Shown here: positions 63,608-64,000 of the stretch, piece after piece
Position numbering within the stretch: the stretch's first letter is position 1
How the letters are laid out: every line of letters starts with the position of its first letter
Assembly: GCA_963841425.1 (NCBI GenBank)
Contig: CAWJCL010000001.1
Span: forward strand, 620,001-684,000
DNA length: 64,000 nucleotides
From: DATEOR01 sp963841425
Lineage (GTDB): Bacteria; Actinomycetota; Thermoleophilia; Gaiellales; Gaiellaceae
Direction of reading: 5' to 3'
The notes under the pieces: generated by a model
What the model saw: the letters and a program-made list of their open reading frames with translations, nothing else
Database searches by the model: none
What the model was told of the DNA's origin: nothing
Translations under genes and position numbers: made by a program

Positions 63608-64000
63608 CTAGGCCGGCGAGCCTTGGCGCGCGAAGCGGGGCAGCTCGGAGCTCAGCTGCTTGATCGACGGGAGCAGGATGAGCGCAGGCAGGAGCGGCAG
63701 CCAGAACGTGAAGAAGCGGTAGACGAGGGCCGCGAGGAGAGCCGGCGCAAGCGGAACGCCGACAGCGTGCAGGCTGAACGCGAGCGCCGCCTCGATCCCT
63801 CCCGACCCACCGCCCGGAAGCGGGAGCGCGGTTGCCACGTAGCCGGTCGCGAAGGCGAGGACGAGCGCCGCGAGCACGATGCCCGACTCCGTGAACGCGC
63901 GCAGGGCCGCATACAGGGTCAGCAGGTGGCCGAACCAGTAGACGGCGAAGCCGAGGATCGCCGACGGATGCCTGCGTGGGTCGAGGACGAGGTGGCGGAC
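63608..64000 (-). CDS. flippase-like (LPG synthase TM/UPF0104) membrane protein, partial
   Basis: C-terminal part of a gene whose start is beyond the window. Visible: SAILGFAVYWFGHLLTLYAALRAF, IVLAALVLAFATGYVATALPLPGGGSGGIEAALAFSLHAVGVPLAPALLAALVYRFFTFWLPLLPALILLPSIKQL. The P-x-P-G-G-G-x-G-x-x-E-A-A block and last helices match the lysylphosphatidylglycerol-synthase-TM/UPF0104 family of lipid flippase-like proteins. Confidence 0.85.
   Translation of the reverse strand, partial: VRHLVLDPRRHPSAILGFAVYWFGHLLTLYAALRAFTESGIVLAALVLAFATGYVATALPLPGGGSGGIEAALAFSLHAVGVPLAPALLAALVYRFFTFWLPLLPALILLPSIKQLSSELPRFARQGSPA

Noticed and set aside
1..64000. CRISPR arrays, IS elements, rRNA genes, replication origin
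   Set aside because: No regularly spaced repeats, no transposase, no rRNA sequence and no DnaA-box cluster were seen.

Overview
The window is high-GC bacterial chromosome with many GTG/TTG starts, tightly overlapping genes and many genes lacking a Shine-Dalgarno but carrying a TANNNT box 6-8 nt before the start codon (leaderless layout). It also has a CGAAC-N4-GTTCG LexA box, a Rex repressor and a TsaE/TsaB/RimI/TsaD cluster. Together these point to Actinomycetota. The mix of families (actinobacterial Eis-like acetyltransferase, K+-independent H+-pyrophosphatase, DUF2520-panC-panB) would fit a deep lineage such as Thermoleophilia; that placement is inference.

Layout. 1-1.6 kb: MacB/FtsX-type ABC exporter operon (minus strand), cut by the window edge. 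1.8-7.6 kb: accessory host DNA with an alpha/beta hydrolase, a decayed CBS protein, a TIR-domain (Cap12-type) candidate NADase effector, a conserved unknown, and a DHA2 drug-efflux pump with an operator-like palindrome. 7.64-16.5 kb: an 8.8-kb integrative element inserted in the 3' half of a tRNA-Val(GAC) gene. It is bounded by a 51-bp direct repeat and carries paired integrase arm-type repeats at both ends, an Xis-like protein, a tyrosine integrase, a GNAT/DUF1778 toxin-antitoxin pair, several small lipoprotein or membrane proteins, at least three frameshifted genes, and seven copies of a promoter-like ~40-bp repeat. No conjugation or replication genes are visible in it.

16.6-22.4 kb: a repeat-containing membrane protein, an OmpR-type two-component system divergent from a lipoprotein, a stub of a lost ABC ATPase, an aldo/keto reductase and a VOC protein. 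22.4-27.7 kb: M23 peptidase, Eis-like acetyltransferase, PcrA-type helicase, CinA-like protein. 27.7-31.1 kb: a cobalamin-riboswitch-controlled ECF transporter operon (DUF4430 lipoprotein, EcfT, fused EcfA, S component). 31.1-38.2 kb: MshEN protein, VanZ, HAD-like protein, H+-pyrophosphatase, then MTA phosphorylase, DUF1844 protein, YbdK-type glutamate-cysteine ligase and a glycosyltransferase in overlapping order. 38.2-42 kb: ECF sigma/anti-sigma pair, PG-binding lytic transglycosylase, MarR-GNAT fusion, lipoprotein. 42.1-44.4 kb: Rex, glutaredoxin-like protein, glutamate dehydrogenase. 44.4-49.4 kb: t6A genes tsaE-tsaB-rimI-tsaD followed by a subtilase. 49.4-56.3 kb: large propeller-like repeat protein, family-4 UDG, FmdB-type zinc ribbon, MsrB, and the pantothenate genes DUF2520-panC-panB. 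56.4-59.4 kb: uvrA behind a LexA box and a leaderless 54-codon upstream ORF that stops exactly on the uvrA start (TAATG). The window ends with membrane/propeller proteins, an AI-2E-family permease, a metallophosphoesterase, a lipoprotein and the end of a flippase-like membrane protein.

The two most unusual items are the tRNA-Val element with its amplified promoter-like repeat and leaderless small-protein genes, and the uvrA leader, whose first 10 nt are perfectly complementary to the uvrA start region.
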